From Spirodela intermedia (Eukaryota > Streptophyta > Magnoliopsida > Alismatales > Araceae): a stretch of 64,000 nucleotides of DNA. The DNA lies in contig LR746281.1 in NCBI GenBank assembly GCA_902729315.2, positions 3,160,501 to 3,224,500 of the forward strand, in the 5' to 3' direction. The stretch's first letter is position 1; the number at the start of each line of letters is the position of its first letter. Made by a program: the position numbers and the translations under genes. The notes below the pieces were generated by a model that was not told the origin of the DNA, ran no database searches, and worked only from the letters and a program-made list of their open reading frames with translations. Shown piece after piece: positions 11,701 to 23,400 of the stretch.

Positions 11701-12738
11701 GAGTCGGTCGCCCGTCACTGCCGAGTCCGACCGCGAACCGGACCTCGGGGATCGGGCCTAAAAATTACTAAATGACCCTCCATAAATCGCACAATAACAT
11801 TTGGCATTACATTTAAACCTGAGCCGAAGGCGGGTCCCAAACCAGAAGACAGATACGTGGTGCCACCTAATTGGTTGGTCAGCTACCCACCATACTGCCT
11901 CTGGTAAAATAAGTTTATCAGTCTTCGAGCAATAAAGTATTTATCTTTAAAATATTTTTATTGTTTAAACCGTAATAAACTTATTTTGGAAATAAATTCG
12001 TTTTATGTACCCATTTTATCTTGCGTTAATTTTATCTTTTAAACTATTTTTTATCTAATATTAAAAATGGCTAAAATTTAATAAATCGAGCAAAAATGGG
12101 TAAAATACTCCAGGTCCTCTCGATATTGGGGAGGAGCTAGAAAGACGTTTCCGGGTTACTCTTACCCCTTCTCTCTCTCTCTCCTCTACGTCTTCCTCTT
12201 CTTACCCAACCTTCTACTTCTGTCAGTCACCCGACCTTCTCTCCTTTTTCTCTCTCTTCATTCTCTCCGATTAACGCTTCCCTCGTGACAAGAGAGAGAG
12301 AGAGAGAGAGAGATTCCCCATGCCATGTAGGATCCAGCCAGCTGTACATTTCGCCCATTAAACCCATGAAGGTCACAGTGGGCTCCGGCGCCAGGTAGGC
12401 CCCATAATGAGCATGTGCGCTCCCGGTGACAGCACCAAGAGGGAAATCCTCAGGTGACGTGGCAAGCTGCGCTGACATATTCAACCCCTGCTGTCTTTGG
12501 GGATAGGTAAGGAGACGCTGCTGGCCCAGGGAAAAACGGAGTGGTGGGAATTAAGATGACTCGTAGGGCATCTGCATAGGGGTTTATTTTAAATTTCCCA
12601 CATATTGATCTACCCGCGGAATCGTCGACAGCGGAGAGTCAAACTAAAGAGTATCACCTGGCCAATGGCCAAGAATCTATGCCGCCAACTACCCAGTCGC
12701 CATACATGTGCCAAAAGTGAGAAGAAAGGTAGGAGGAG
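11701..12738. other. Intergenic region with one bZIP/ABRE-type site
   Basis: AT-rich to about 12,110, then mixed, with CT/GA runs at about 12172-12183 and 12291-12313. A TGACGTGGC motif, a G/C-hybrid-box core, sits at 12455-12463. An 85-codon minus-strand ORF at 12227-12484 has no family resemblance and its end is encoded by a GA repeat. I do not call a gene. Confidence 0.45.
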
Positions 12739-12800
12739 CTAAGAGAGAGGGAGAGGGAGAGGGAGGGAGGGAGAGAGAGAGAGGGAGAGGGAGAGGGAGG

Positions 12801-12886
<86 letters not shown>

Positions 12887-12897
12887 TAGAGAGATGG
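12739..12897. repeat. Long (GA)n microsatellite
   Basis: About 150 bases of GA and GGGA units, impure at the left (GAGGGAGAGGGA blocks) and nearly pure GA from about 12806 to 12883. It is the longest simple repeat in the window and creates artefactual Arg-Glu and Ser-Leu ORFs on the two strands. Confidence 0.95.
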
Positions 12898-14544
12898 TGG
12901 GGCTATGGAAGTGCAAAAGGGGGAATAAATTCCCCATATGGATGGATAAAGTGAGAATGAAGGAGGGGGGTGATGGATGCCCATTGACATCTGATGCAAT
13001 CAGGTGAAGCATGGGAACTTGCTGATTTGTCAAGTGCTTATTAACTCTTTTATGGGAATAATGCAGTTGATTTACTATAACTAGTACATTTTGATTGGGG
13101 CTGATAAGTACTTGAAGAAATTGTTTTCAAGTGAAATATCATCACGGTTGTGTCACACATAACTTATGGAAGCTGGTGCCCATAGAACGATGACAAAACT
13201 TATAGTTGTCATCTGTTAAACTAGAACTTTCGAAGCAATGAAGGAACCATTTACCTTAATTAATTACTTGTGGACAAAAATTACAAACTAGATACCCAGT
13301 TTCTACATATTAGGAGACTCATTTTCTGCCAAACTACATGTAATTAGACCCTCGATGAAGCAAAATAGGTCAACATGCATTTGCATGAGAGAAACCATCC
13401 CACTCCCTTTCAATTGTGTTGTTCTTGGTCAGGAATCTCCAATCCTAAGTAGAGGAGGCATACTTGTACATTGGGTTTGATTCTCTAGCTTGTAAATTGG
13501 TCACCCATTAGTTTTGTACGTTGTAAGATCAATAGGAAATAACATTTTTTCTGAAATGATTTTGTGTAGATAGAAGGGCTGGAGCACATTGAAACTTTCA
13601 ACTTTTGCAAAATAGCATGTTTATGATCAACTTTTCTTTTTATGTTTCGTTATTATTATTTATCAACATCAAGATACTTAAACAAATAAGACCTAGGAAA
13701 GTGATAATTCTGTCCTTGGATTACAAAAATATTGTTTCTTTTATCACCTTTGAAAGGCTAAGTTAGAGAAGGCATGATCATTAAACCAATAAGTTGACCG
13801 AAGATTGATGACTTTTAGTTGAAAATTGTAGGAAACTGTAGATAAATTAGAAGAATGATGCCGTACCTACTTGGGCTTGAAGTCTTGAAGTTAGACTGCT
13901 TCAAACCAAACACAATGAGTGTCTAGTTTACCAATGTTATAATTTATTAGGCATGATTAGATTAAAATAATGATACTTCAAATGCATGTGCATGCAAGCA
14001 ATGAAGGAAATAAGAAAAAATGTAATTGGAGTATTCAAGGTAATAAAACATTGTTGACATTAGGCCCCCCTCAAAACGTGGATGTGGTGAAGCGAAGCCT
14101 ATAAAGAGGTTGCTTTGCACCTTGTTTACCCATTGAATGCATCTCAATGGTATGCTTTATTGAATTTGCAGCAAGTGGGTTATCCATTTTTTGTTTTCTA
14201 TGATTCTTGTTCTCTATTAACTTCGCATGATGTATAGTTTAACCACGGATGGTTTGAATGCTATTGAACAATTTCTCCATTATTTCTAGGTGATTTCGGA
14301 ATTTTTTAGAGATTTTACCTTCATAAATAATTTCCTCAACATTTTATTTGCATTTATTTTCATATTTTGGTATATGTGGCGTGTTTTCTATATAAAAAAC
14401 TGTTTAGTAGAGAACTGTTGTCCTGCGACTGTTTTAAAAATGGATAATTGCTCAAGAATAATCATAGAGGAAGCTGGACGTAAATGCTGCCGAGGTTGAC
14501 AGCTCCATCAAAAAGATTTCCAGCCAAGGGAAATCGGAGTTACC
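12898..14544. other. AT-rich intergenic region, nothing recognised
   Basis: No ORF with family resemblance, no RNA gene and no mobile-element signature is seen between the GA microsatellite and the region upstream of the oleosin gene. Confidence 0.5.
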
Positions 14545-14804
14545 TCAACAATCTTGTGAGAATATAAGCTCCTCCTCTATGGCCTTGATTCTGCGTGCAT
14601 TTAGTTTTAGCAAGTTTGTCTGGAGACTGGAGCGACGACAATCTGTAACTTGGCTGCTGTCTGGAGAGGCCACCAGATCGAGGTCATCATCATCCATCCT
14701 CCTCCCCCAACTCTCACCATCTACATTAAGCGCATGGGGAGGAGAGGGGATGTTCTCGATGGGCTGGTTGGGTGGTCGGCCCGTTGGGCTCCCGCGGTGG
14801 CCAG

Positions 14805-14813
14805 GACACGCGT
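14805..14813 (-). promoter_or_regulatory. CE3-like ABA coupling element
   Basis: The plus strand reads GACACGCGT, the reverse complement of ACGCGTGTC, the core of coupling element 3 known from ABA-responsive seed genes. It lies about 140 bp upstream of the oleosin start codon. Function is inferred from motif and context. Confidence 0.5.
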
Positions 14814-14834
14814 CAGGCACCGGCGCGCCGTTGG

Positions 14835-14840
14835 CATGCA
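14835..14840 (+). promoter_or_regulatory. RY/Sph motif CATGCA
   Basis: CATGCA is the core RY element bound by B3 factors of the ABI3/FUS3/LEC2 group in seed-storage and oleosin promoters. It lies 114 bp upstream of the oleosin ATG. A TTTATAT stretch at about 14901-14907 is a plausible TATA box between it and the gene. Confidence 0.5.
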
Positions 14841-14953
14841 GCACCGGAGCTCTCTGCGTGTTGCCCCTCGCCGCCGCCGCGCGTCCTCCTTCCCCTCTCC
14901 TTTATATTCGGTAGCGTGCGGTTTCGCCGGCTGGTGGGTAGCGGCGTAGCAAC

Positions 14954-15382
14954 ATGGCGGAGCAGCAGCAGCAGCGCGCACGGGGCGCCCGCGAGGCAGG
15001 GGAGGAAGCGGCACCGTCGCACGGGGCAGCGAAGGCAGTGGGGGCGGCTACGGCGGGCGGGTCGATGCTGCTGCTGTCGGGGCTCATCCTGGCGGGCACG
15101 GTGGTGGGGCTGACCCTGGCGACCCCGCTGCTGGTCATCTTCAGCCCCGTGCTCCTGCCAGCCGCGGCGGCAGCGGTCCTGATTGCGGTGGGCTTCGTCT
15201 CCGCCGGCGGGCTCGCGCTGACGGCGCTCTCGGTACTGTCCTGGATCTACAGGTACGCCGCGGGAAAGCACCCGCCGGGGGCGGAGCAGCTGGAGCAGGC
15301 GCGGCTGCGGCTCGCCGGTAAGGCCCACGACGTCAAGGAGCGTCTCGAGCACCGAGTCGAGCACGCCCAGCACCACTCCTAG
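14954..15382 (+). CDS. Oleosin (low-molecular-weight type)
   Basis: This intronless ORF of 142 residues encodes a structural protein of the seed oil-body surface, which coats triacylglycerol droplets and stops them fusing. A short hydrophilic, Gln-rich N-terminus ([11 protein letters not shown]) precedes a long uninterrupted hydrophobic hairpin at about residues 35-105. Its middle carries the diagnostic proline knot [12 protein letters not shown], matching PX5SPX3P. The C-terminal arm is amphipathic and charged ([20 protein letters not shown]) and lacks the roughly 18-residue insertion of high-molecular-weight oleosins. Length fits the 14-16 kDa class. The GC-rich, Ala/Leu-rich codon use is unlike the neighbouring AT-rich DNA. 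Upstream CE3-like, RY and TATA-like motifs fit ABA- and B3-controlled seed expression. The start is the first ATG after the TATA-like stretch and gives the expected length. Confidence 0.96.
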   Translation: MAEQQQQRARGAREAGEEAAPSHGAAKAVGAATAGGSMLLLSGLILAGTVVGLTLATPLLVIFSPVLLPAAAAAVLIAVGFVSAGGLALTALSVLSWIYRYAAGKHPPGAEQLEQARLRLAGKAHDVKERLEHRVEHAQHHS

Positions 15383-15537
15383 TCGTCAGTGTCACTCTCA
15401 CTGTAGGATGAGAGAGAAACCCCTCGACCCACACCTCCCTTCCGCCTGTTGAATCCCGCGCCCTCGAATGTGATGTGTGCCATCTATCCATGTGTCCCCG
15501 AATAAGCTTGCAGCCTACTGCTTGCTCTACACCGACA

Positions 15538-15539
<2 letters not shown>

Positions 15540-15590
<51 letters not shown>
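15540..15590. repeat. (CT)n microsatellite
   Basis: An almost pure CT run about 160 bp downstream of the oleosin stop codon, probably in the 3'UTR or in the short spacer between the tail-to-tail oleosin and kinase genes. Confidence 0.9.
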
Positions 15591-15591
<1 letters not shown>

Positions 15592-15735
15592 ACACAAAGT
15601 GGGATGGCGGTCGACGTACACAAGCTTTAAACGCGGTTCTTTCAGGCTTACAAGCAAAGTGGGGGGAGAACCATGGGTGGGCGATTTGATGAATTGAGGA
15701 GGAGGGAAGGTTCGGTGGGGGGCGGGGGGTGGTGT

Positions 15736-18700
15736 CTAGAAGAACTCAAAATCCAGATATTTACCCCCGGTCTTGAGGGTCTCGGCGGCGGTGGGGGAGG
15801 GCGGCCGACCGGGCTTCGCCGGGAGCGGCTCCGGCTCGAGGGGGCGGGGGATCTCCGGGGGCGTGCTGCAGCGGATGAGCGCCCAGTTGACGCCGTCGAA
15901 GAAGGGGTGCTGCTTGATCTCGGCGGCGCCGCGCTTGACGCCGAGCCGGTGCTGCGGCTCCTTGACCAGGAGGCCCCGGATGAGGTCCCTCCCGGAGTAG
16001 GTGGTCGCCGGCGAGTCCGGGAACCTCAGCTGCTGCCCCACCACATTGAACAGGGTGGCGCGGTTGCCGGAGCCCTTGAAGGGAGTCCTCCCGTAGAGGA
16101 GCTCGTGGAGGAAGATACCGAAGGTCCACCAGTCCACCGCGCTGCCGTGGCCTTCGCCTTTTATGATCTCCGGGGCTAGATACTCGTGGGTGCCCACGAA
16201 TGACATGGACCGGGCCCCCGTCGGCTCCGCCACGAGCTCCGGGAGGGCGGCGGCGGCGCCGCCCCCGCTTCCTCTCTCGGTCCGGGGCTTCCGGGTCTTC
16301 TTGCCCTTGCCCTTCTGGGAGAAGAGCCTCGGCATGAAGCAGACGGGCTGGATGCAGGCCGAGGAGGGCTCCATGCACGCCGGCCGCACGCATAAGGCAG
16401 AGCCGCTACCGCCGCCGCCCCCGGCCGCGCTCGAGTCTGCCACGGTGCTCTTGAGCAGCGTTGGCGAGACCGTGCATCTCAGAGAGAGATCGAAATCGGA
16501 GAGCATTATGTGGCCGTCCTCCCGGACGAGGACGTTCTCCGGCTTCAGGTCCCTGTAGACGACCCCCAGCATGTGGAGGTACTCTAGCGCCAGCAGCACC
16601 TCCGCAGCGTAGAATCTGCCCACGAAAAGTTCAACAATATGTTACTCTATTCATCGTCTACTAATCCATCCACACTAAAAAAAGTTAAAATCTTGGCCGG
16701 AAACAGGAAGGATGAAACTAAGCAGGCTCTCATCAGACATCAACTGAAAGTCAAATCCTGGCTAAAAGTCAGCGTTTAAGAAGACGGGCCATATTCTCAG
16801 TACCCTTCTTCCCAAATCCGCGGCCGCCCAAACCTATCGACCTGGGATGATCAAAGATGCTCTTAAGAACCTTGCAAAAGACTGTAGACAGGTCCCTCTG
16901 AGCCATATTTTCAGTGGCGGCTCTCCTCCAGGACCCTTGCCTATCATATGCCAAATCAGTGTCTACATAATTCTATGAGATCATATGTTTTCTTTCCCTT
17001 TTCTTTATTGATGATGGAAGGAAGCATCAAATGTGGATCATATAAACTTGAAACACTGCAATCTACAGGAAGATGGCATAGAAACTCTTTCAAACCCACA
17101 GAAGAGTCATCATGAATTCTGAAGGAAAATACCATTCGCTCCCATTTTAGCTCCTCCAACTATCAAGAGAACTATGCCACCGTTGATGTCTGGAAGATCA
17201 AATTGGTGTTAATAGTTGGCAGCCCATCTGCCCTAAGACCCCAAATAACACCTCAGATCGATGGGCATGCTCTCTAAGGGGGGCAAGTTTCCGGTACTAC
17301 TACACAATTCTTGTCCTTGGCAGGGTGCGGATCATTTTCAAAGAAACAATTTCCATGTGGGCACTCAGTGAATAAATGCGTCGTGACTTTTTCTTTACAT
17401 CAAGCAGGCTTAACCCATATTTTTAGACCTTCTCGAGAAAGCAAATTTTGCAATGCGGGGTTCATTACCTCACAACGGTGATATGTAATACGAAAAATAT
17501 TTGCAATTGCATGACTAAATCACTGCCTCCCAGCCCAACAGACCAAGAAATCTTCCCTCCTCCGGTTATTAAGGGACTAGTAGAAAATATAAGATAAGGG
17601 TAAAAAGAGAAAAATATCATGCTGTGCAAAAAAACTATCGCCCAACCATACACCAGTTTCCATGTAATAATCAAGACAGGAGGACATAATGAACATAGGG
17701 CTAAAAAATCGGAGTGTAGGGAGGTGTGTTTGTCAGTCTCCATAGATCCTGCAAGGTAGCCAACTCAACAATATAAATTACACCATGTGTACATTGTTCG
17801 TTTAGATGGAGGAAGTCCTTTACGCAATACAATGAGGATGTAACTAGGAAGAAACATTCATATAGGTCAAACTTTGTCAATAAAACAACACAATAGACTC
17901 GAATTTTTTAGTTCACTGTTTTATTTAGATAAAAGTAGGCAAGAAGAAGATAAAAATAACTGATTCGTCGCAAAGAGTGACTAGTGATGGAACATGTATG
18001 AAGAATGGAGGAAAATAGTAGAAGCAACTATGCTGCCCAGAGGATTGAAACCAAGAAGCATGTAATAATGTATTCCTCAGGCGTCAATAATACGTTTAGT
18101 TGCTAGTATCAGGAGATGATCCACACAAAAATATGAGAAGTTCGACTATACCTTGCTGCATATTCAGAAAAATATTTTCCTGGTTGCCGTTGCCTCAGGG
18201 TGTGAAGATCACCACCCGGGCAGAACTCCATTACCAAACAAGAAAACCTTTCAGTCTCAAAATGTGTATACAAAGTTGGAAGGAAAGGATGATCCAACAA
18301 CTGAAGGATCTCCCTCTCCGTTTGAGCCCGGGTCAATTTCTTCCTGCTTGCAAGGGATGCCTTGTCCATCACTTTCATTGCAAAGTAACACCTTGTTCCA
18401 CTCAACTCTGAAAGATAAACACTACCGATGTCACCACAGCCAAGCCGTTTGAGCAGTCTAAAATGGCCCATCCCCAATACACCATCTCTGACACGAATGG
18501 CAAGAATGGCTTTCCATCTGGGGTCATTCCCTTTGTGAGGTTTACTAGAACTTCCCGTAATATTACTCCAGTTGCTCTCATCACTCAAGCCACTGCTGTC
18601 ACTTGCTCTGCTGAGACTAGTTTTTGCACTCTCCACTGACTCTCCTTTAACACTACCCTTTCCACTCTCGGAGTTTCTTTCAATGCTAAGCATACTCTCA

Positions 18701-19365
18701 GCGGTTACTCCATTACTTCTGTGCATGTTTGTACAACAACTGTTAATAGCACTCAAAGATGTACCCGGACCAGTATTATCAGTGCTGCCATGAGGGCTCA
18801 CAGTTCCACTCGGTGGGAGAGAAGCATCCCATACACATTCCTTCTCCTCAGAATCCGTGTGTAAAGAGGTGGTCTCTGCCGCTTTTGATTCACGAGGCAC
18901 AGAGAATGGAGATGATACTTCACACAACTCGTCGGCCTCCTCAACAGAGTTCTCTGCAGGCAAAACAAGAATCGCATCAGGTTTCACTCCAGGAACCCGG
19001 ATGGAGAGATCTTCTATATAAGGGCCTTTTCCTGACAGCCCTTTCATCAAACAACCCACATCAGATTTGTTTTGATCAATGGTGACGTACACTGTCCTCA
19101 TAATATCAGCGTCAACAGGTTCTGGAGGATGGCTTACCCCCGAAAAGGAGTTAAATCCATCATCACAAGCATCACAAGCCATGGTAGCTGAATCTAACTT
19201 CGATTCTTCTAAAAATTTCTTCCCTTTACGTTCTTCTTCATGTGAATCCAAACAATGAATTTTCTGTGAAGCCTCTTGCGAGACGTGCTCAATCACAGAA
19301 TGCCCGAGTGAATCAGAAGCAGATTTCCCTGACAGCTTATTGGGTTCGGAGAGACTCTCCATCAC
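15736..19365 (-). CDS. D6PK-type AGCVIII serine/threonine protein kinase
   Basis: Two exons, 18152-19365 and 15736-16615, join in phase across a 1536-bp intron (acceptor GGGCAG) at the position between EYAAR and [14 protein letters not shown]. The product is 697 residues. A Ser-rich N-terminus of about 290 residues precedes the kinase domain: glycine loop LGCGDIGSV, catalytic Lys in FAMKVMDK, catalytic loop YRDLKPEN, and DFD instead of DFG ([10 protein letters not shown]), which defines plant AGCVIII kinases. The family-typical insertion between DFD and the activation segment has a Cys-rich part ([12 protein letters not shown]) and a basic [11 protein letters not shown] stretch. GTHEYLAPE is the APE motif, and the C-terminus YLDFEFF resembles the FxxF (PIF) PDK1-docking motif. 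D6PK-group kinases act at the plasma membrane and phosphorylate PIN auxin exporters; the basic insertion helps membrane binding. N-terminus length excludes D6PK itself, so the subgroup is uncertain. Exon 2 is far more GC-rich than exon 1. Confidence 0.93.
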
Positions 19366-20450
19366 AAGAGGTCTCTAGCATTACAAGAATCAGCAGATCC
19401 TAAATGACCTTCTACACCAGAGCAACCGTGACTTCTCACAATCAGAATTTCCAATGAAACTAAACCAAGAACGAGACACTTCTAATTAGCGTAAATCAGA
19501 CACGTTCCTCTCCAGCAGAAATCCAACCAACGCTTCAGAGGTTTAAAAACCTGCCAATCGAGCAGCATGCCACTTTCTTACTCCTCTCTCAGATATCTGA
19601 AAGTAGTATATAAAAGTAAAAACTACATCAGATCAATCGGCAGTTTTTGTAGCTGTCGCAAATATTTCCTTTAGATTTAACGAGGTAACATAAGTGCAAA
19701 AAGATAAATCGACTAGATGTCCCATGATATCATAGAAAATCCTCTGACGATAAGCAGAAATAAGAAAACGCAATTTTCGCTCTCAAATGGACGGGAAATG
19801 CCACCCCCAAGAAGCAGAAGACAACTAACCAGAGAAATTCCCGCATTCTCTTCCCAAGTTCCTTTCCACTACGAAATGCATTCCTCAACCAAAGCAAAAA
19901 AACTCGAGAAAATAGCCAAAAGGGAAAAAAAGAAACGTCGACAAGACATTGAGGGTGAAATCTCCCCCAATTGAATCAGAAATGAAATAGCAGGTGAGAA
20001 ATGGGGACCTGTGAGACATCCGCGTCGAGCGCCACCGCTGCGGAAAAGGGACACCGTATCCGGCAGATTGAACTCACCGACCGCCCTCCACAGATCTCTA
20101 CCGTCTATCGCGTCTCTCATCGATTATTAGGGCTTCTCAGTCGCAAAACCCCCCTCAGATCCCCTACCCTCTTCCCCACCCAGCGCAGAACCCGGTAAAA
20201 GAACAACAAGAGGGATGTTGGGAGAGAGAGACTGGGTTGACAGGTAGAGAGAGAGGGACAGACAGAGTCTACCAAGGCAGAACAGTTGCAGCAGCAGCAG
20301 TAGCAGCGACTCTGCTTCAGCAGCACAGGAGGCCGAAGACCGGAGAAAGAAATTGCCGCAGTAGGAGAGAGAGATTTCCTCCCTCTTTAGCTCCGCCCCA
20401 ACAGCCGCACTTCCACACGCCTGTGCTCTCAGCTGTAGCTTAACGATCTA
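19366..20450 (-). promoter_or_regulatory. 5'UTR/promoter region of the AGCVIII kinase gene
   Basis: Upstream of the minus-strand ATG at 19365. The part from 19,370 to 19,990 is AT-rich and intron-like. The part from about 20,010 to 20,430 is GC-richer with GA runs (about 20219-20232 and 20244-20255), which suggests a 5'UTR exon separated from the coding exon by a leader intron. I cannot identify the junctions with certainty. Confidence 0.35.
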
Positions 20451-23400
20451 ATAAACGGTCGCCGTGGGGTGTTCTCCACGCCGTCAGCCCCCCTTAACGC
20501 TTGTGATTAACGGCGTGCGAACCATTAGACGGAAAGCGTCGCCTACCGTCAGCCCGGCGCATTTATTACGCACGCACGCACGCACGGAAAAGCATCGCCC
20601 CGCTGTCATACGCCGTGAGAGCGTAGTTTATGCGCCCCATAAAGGATAGGTTTTTATTACTAAAATCACACGTCATCCGGATACGGTGGGTAAGGAGGCG
20701 GGGGGGTATGAGAATTTTTCCCCCACCTACGTGGACTCCATCTGGCCTTAAGTCTCGTGTCATTGTGGGCCCGACCGGAGTGGACCACGCTGGCAGATTG
20801 GGGTCCGTGCCACGTCATAGCACCAGCCAGCCAGGCAGCCTTGCCTCTGAATCTTTTGGGCCTACCTCCTCCCCCGCTACCAACCAGAGGGGTTATAGGT
20901 CAGCCCATGAAATATGGCACCGGCTCAGGACCAAAAAAGAGGCCCTGAAAAGGGTAATGACCGGGCACTAAGCACCCACCTACTGCTTGTGATTCGGGCA
21001 GAACCTACCTGACTCCGGCTCCTAATGGTGAGTTGATTGTGCAATAGTCCCCAATTATGATATATTACTTCAATTTTGTCACATATATGGGTTAAACTAT
21101 GCAGATATTATTTTCTCAAAGCATGCTAAGATGTGATTAGATTGAGTTTCATTCAATTTAAGATTTCGGGTCTGATTCTCACTAGTCAAGTTAGTCAAGA
21201 TGTCTCTTTCTCTCATAATTTCTTACATTTTGTCAACCACTATTTATCTTATCTCTTCCTCCCAATTATAAATCATTTTTGCCACTTCCAATTGTGGAGT
21301 GGATGTGCTGATAATTGTCTTCATTCAATAATATCATCATCATCATCATCATCATCAATATCTCATTGAATATCTTAAATTCTACAGATTTAGGGGCAAA
21401 CCTTTGCTAATGTTGATTGTATTCTCATAAATGATGTTAAATAGTCAAGGGAGTGAATCCAAGATTTTTGATATAACATAAATAAAATATTTTCTTATCA
21501 ATGGTTAATCTAGTTTCTTCCAACCATTATGCCAAATATAACTACATTCCTCATTTTAAATGCATGAATGTTTCATTTTTTTTAATTATGTTGAAGTTTG
21601 TGATCTCTTGTGTTTTAGTATATTTTATTTAAAGTAATAAGAAAATCATGGAAAATGATGACAATTTCGAAAGATGCTACCTAATCAAATATTGTTACCA
21701 CTTTTCAGTATCATTTTTCAAGATGTTACCTAATCCAATCATCAAAAGCATTATTCAATATTTTCAAGTATTACCCAGTCCAAAAATTAGGTACTATATT
21801 GTTACCTATCTTAATAGAATGATCACATGGAATTAGAGAGAAAATAGATAGAATGAATGCTCCCCTTGCAAGTCTCTAGTGAAGGGAAAATCAATCAAGG
21901 ATGAATATCACTTCATCAATTGGAGCCACTTCAACACTATCAACTAATGAAGTCAAGTCTTCAAAAGTATCAAGCTATCGTGATAGTTTGTTCCCCTATA
22001 TATTAATACTTTTAGTAATCTAATCAATTTAGAACTATTAACTTTTGAGCCATAAATCTAGAACAGATAATTTGGGTAATTTTTAGTGGACCTTCTAATG
22101 TTGTGAATATATAAAATATCTTTTGGGGAAAATGTATGAGCAAGTTGGAGCCATTAAATATAATGAAGGCCTAGAAAGCTTTAGTGTAAATATTAAGGAT
22201 TTAATAAAACTAAGGACATGGTCCCTAAATAATGGAGTAGTCTGAGTAGACTGAAATGTTATTATTCTTGTAAATCATGAAAAATCTAATTCACTCCCAT
22301 TTTTATTTCTTGTAGTGCCATAGAATATCCAAGAAATTAAATGAGTAATGTTGTGAAATAGTTAATAATGATGGCTAACATTATGAAATAATGGAGTACA
22401 TTACGAGCCACATTACAAATTAGAAATTTGTATACTTATTAATCCATGAATATCTGACTGCATTGAGGAAAGGTTGAGTATGTTAAAGTCAATTTTGTTA
22501 AGTTATGACATGTTTCATCATAGAATAGCAAAGTGCATCAGACTTAGTATTGTGGCATTTGGAAATCGGCTTCTAAAGACAAAAATGACACATAAATAAC
22601 CTATACTTATGTTCTGAAATAACGTAGTTTATAAAGAAAAATATCTCAATACATGAAATTTATGCTCAAATATTAGTTAGTATAAAAACCCATATGTGAT
22701 AATACATAGAGTGTTCATAGCACAATAAAATAACATACCAGCATACATGCTTGGACTTATAATCACCTATTAATCATGCAACAACATGAGATTAACACTA
22801 TAATAAATTAGTAGAAGAATCTTGCATTAGTCTAGCACTCATGAAAAATGGATAGATTATTTTCATGGAATAAAAGCTATTTTTTTGACATATGTTGTTC
22901 CCTGTCAAAATGATACGTAATGTCCTTGTTGACTATTGAAGAGCATAAGAAAAATAACAAGATTTATATAAATAGAAAAAATTGAAAATATTAAAAGAGC
23001 AAAGAAGGAAGACCCAACATGTAAGCACAAAAAGATCAATCATGAAAGAAAAAAAGAATCTTTCAAGAAAAAAACTGCCCATGGTTAATGACAAGAAAAT
23101 ATTTTCAAACTTAGTTGTCATAAAAAAAACTTTCAAGGTGTTAAAGCTATGAGAGAAAGTTCTTGAACCACCATTGACAAGTTTTAATTTAATCTCCTTG
23201 AAACTATTTAGTTCATAGTACTAATTTTTTTATCACTTTTATCTCAATTTTTATCTCAAAATAAATATTAAAATTATCACCAATGGTATGTTTTTTGATG
23301 ATGATGCAAATTGAGGTACGCTTAGAGTTTTGATATAGAGGAAGATACTTGAGACTTGTATTCCTTACTCCTTTTCTCTCACAAGGATACTCATATACTT

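Noticed and set aside
12227-12484. 85-codon minus-strand ORF beginning MNMSAQLATS
   Set aside because: The first 60 residues look protein-like, but no family is recognised, no splice partners are found and the end is GA-repeat encoded. A homology search would settle it.
12689-13033. ORFs of 86-114 codons on both strands across the GA repeat
   Set aside because: They are almost entirely translated microsatellite.
14813-15376. 187-codon minus-strand ORF antisense to the oleosin
   Set aside because: Arg/Pro/Gln-rich shadow frame; the plus strand has the proline knot.
21331-21357. (TCA)n tract considered as a CRISPR-like or minisatellite array
   Set aside because: It is a simple trinucleotide repeat without spacers in a plant nuclear context.
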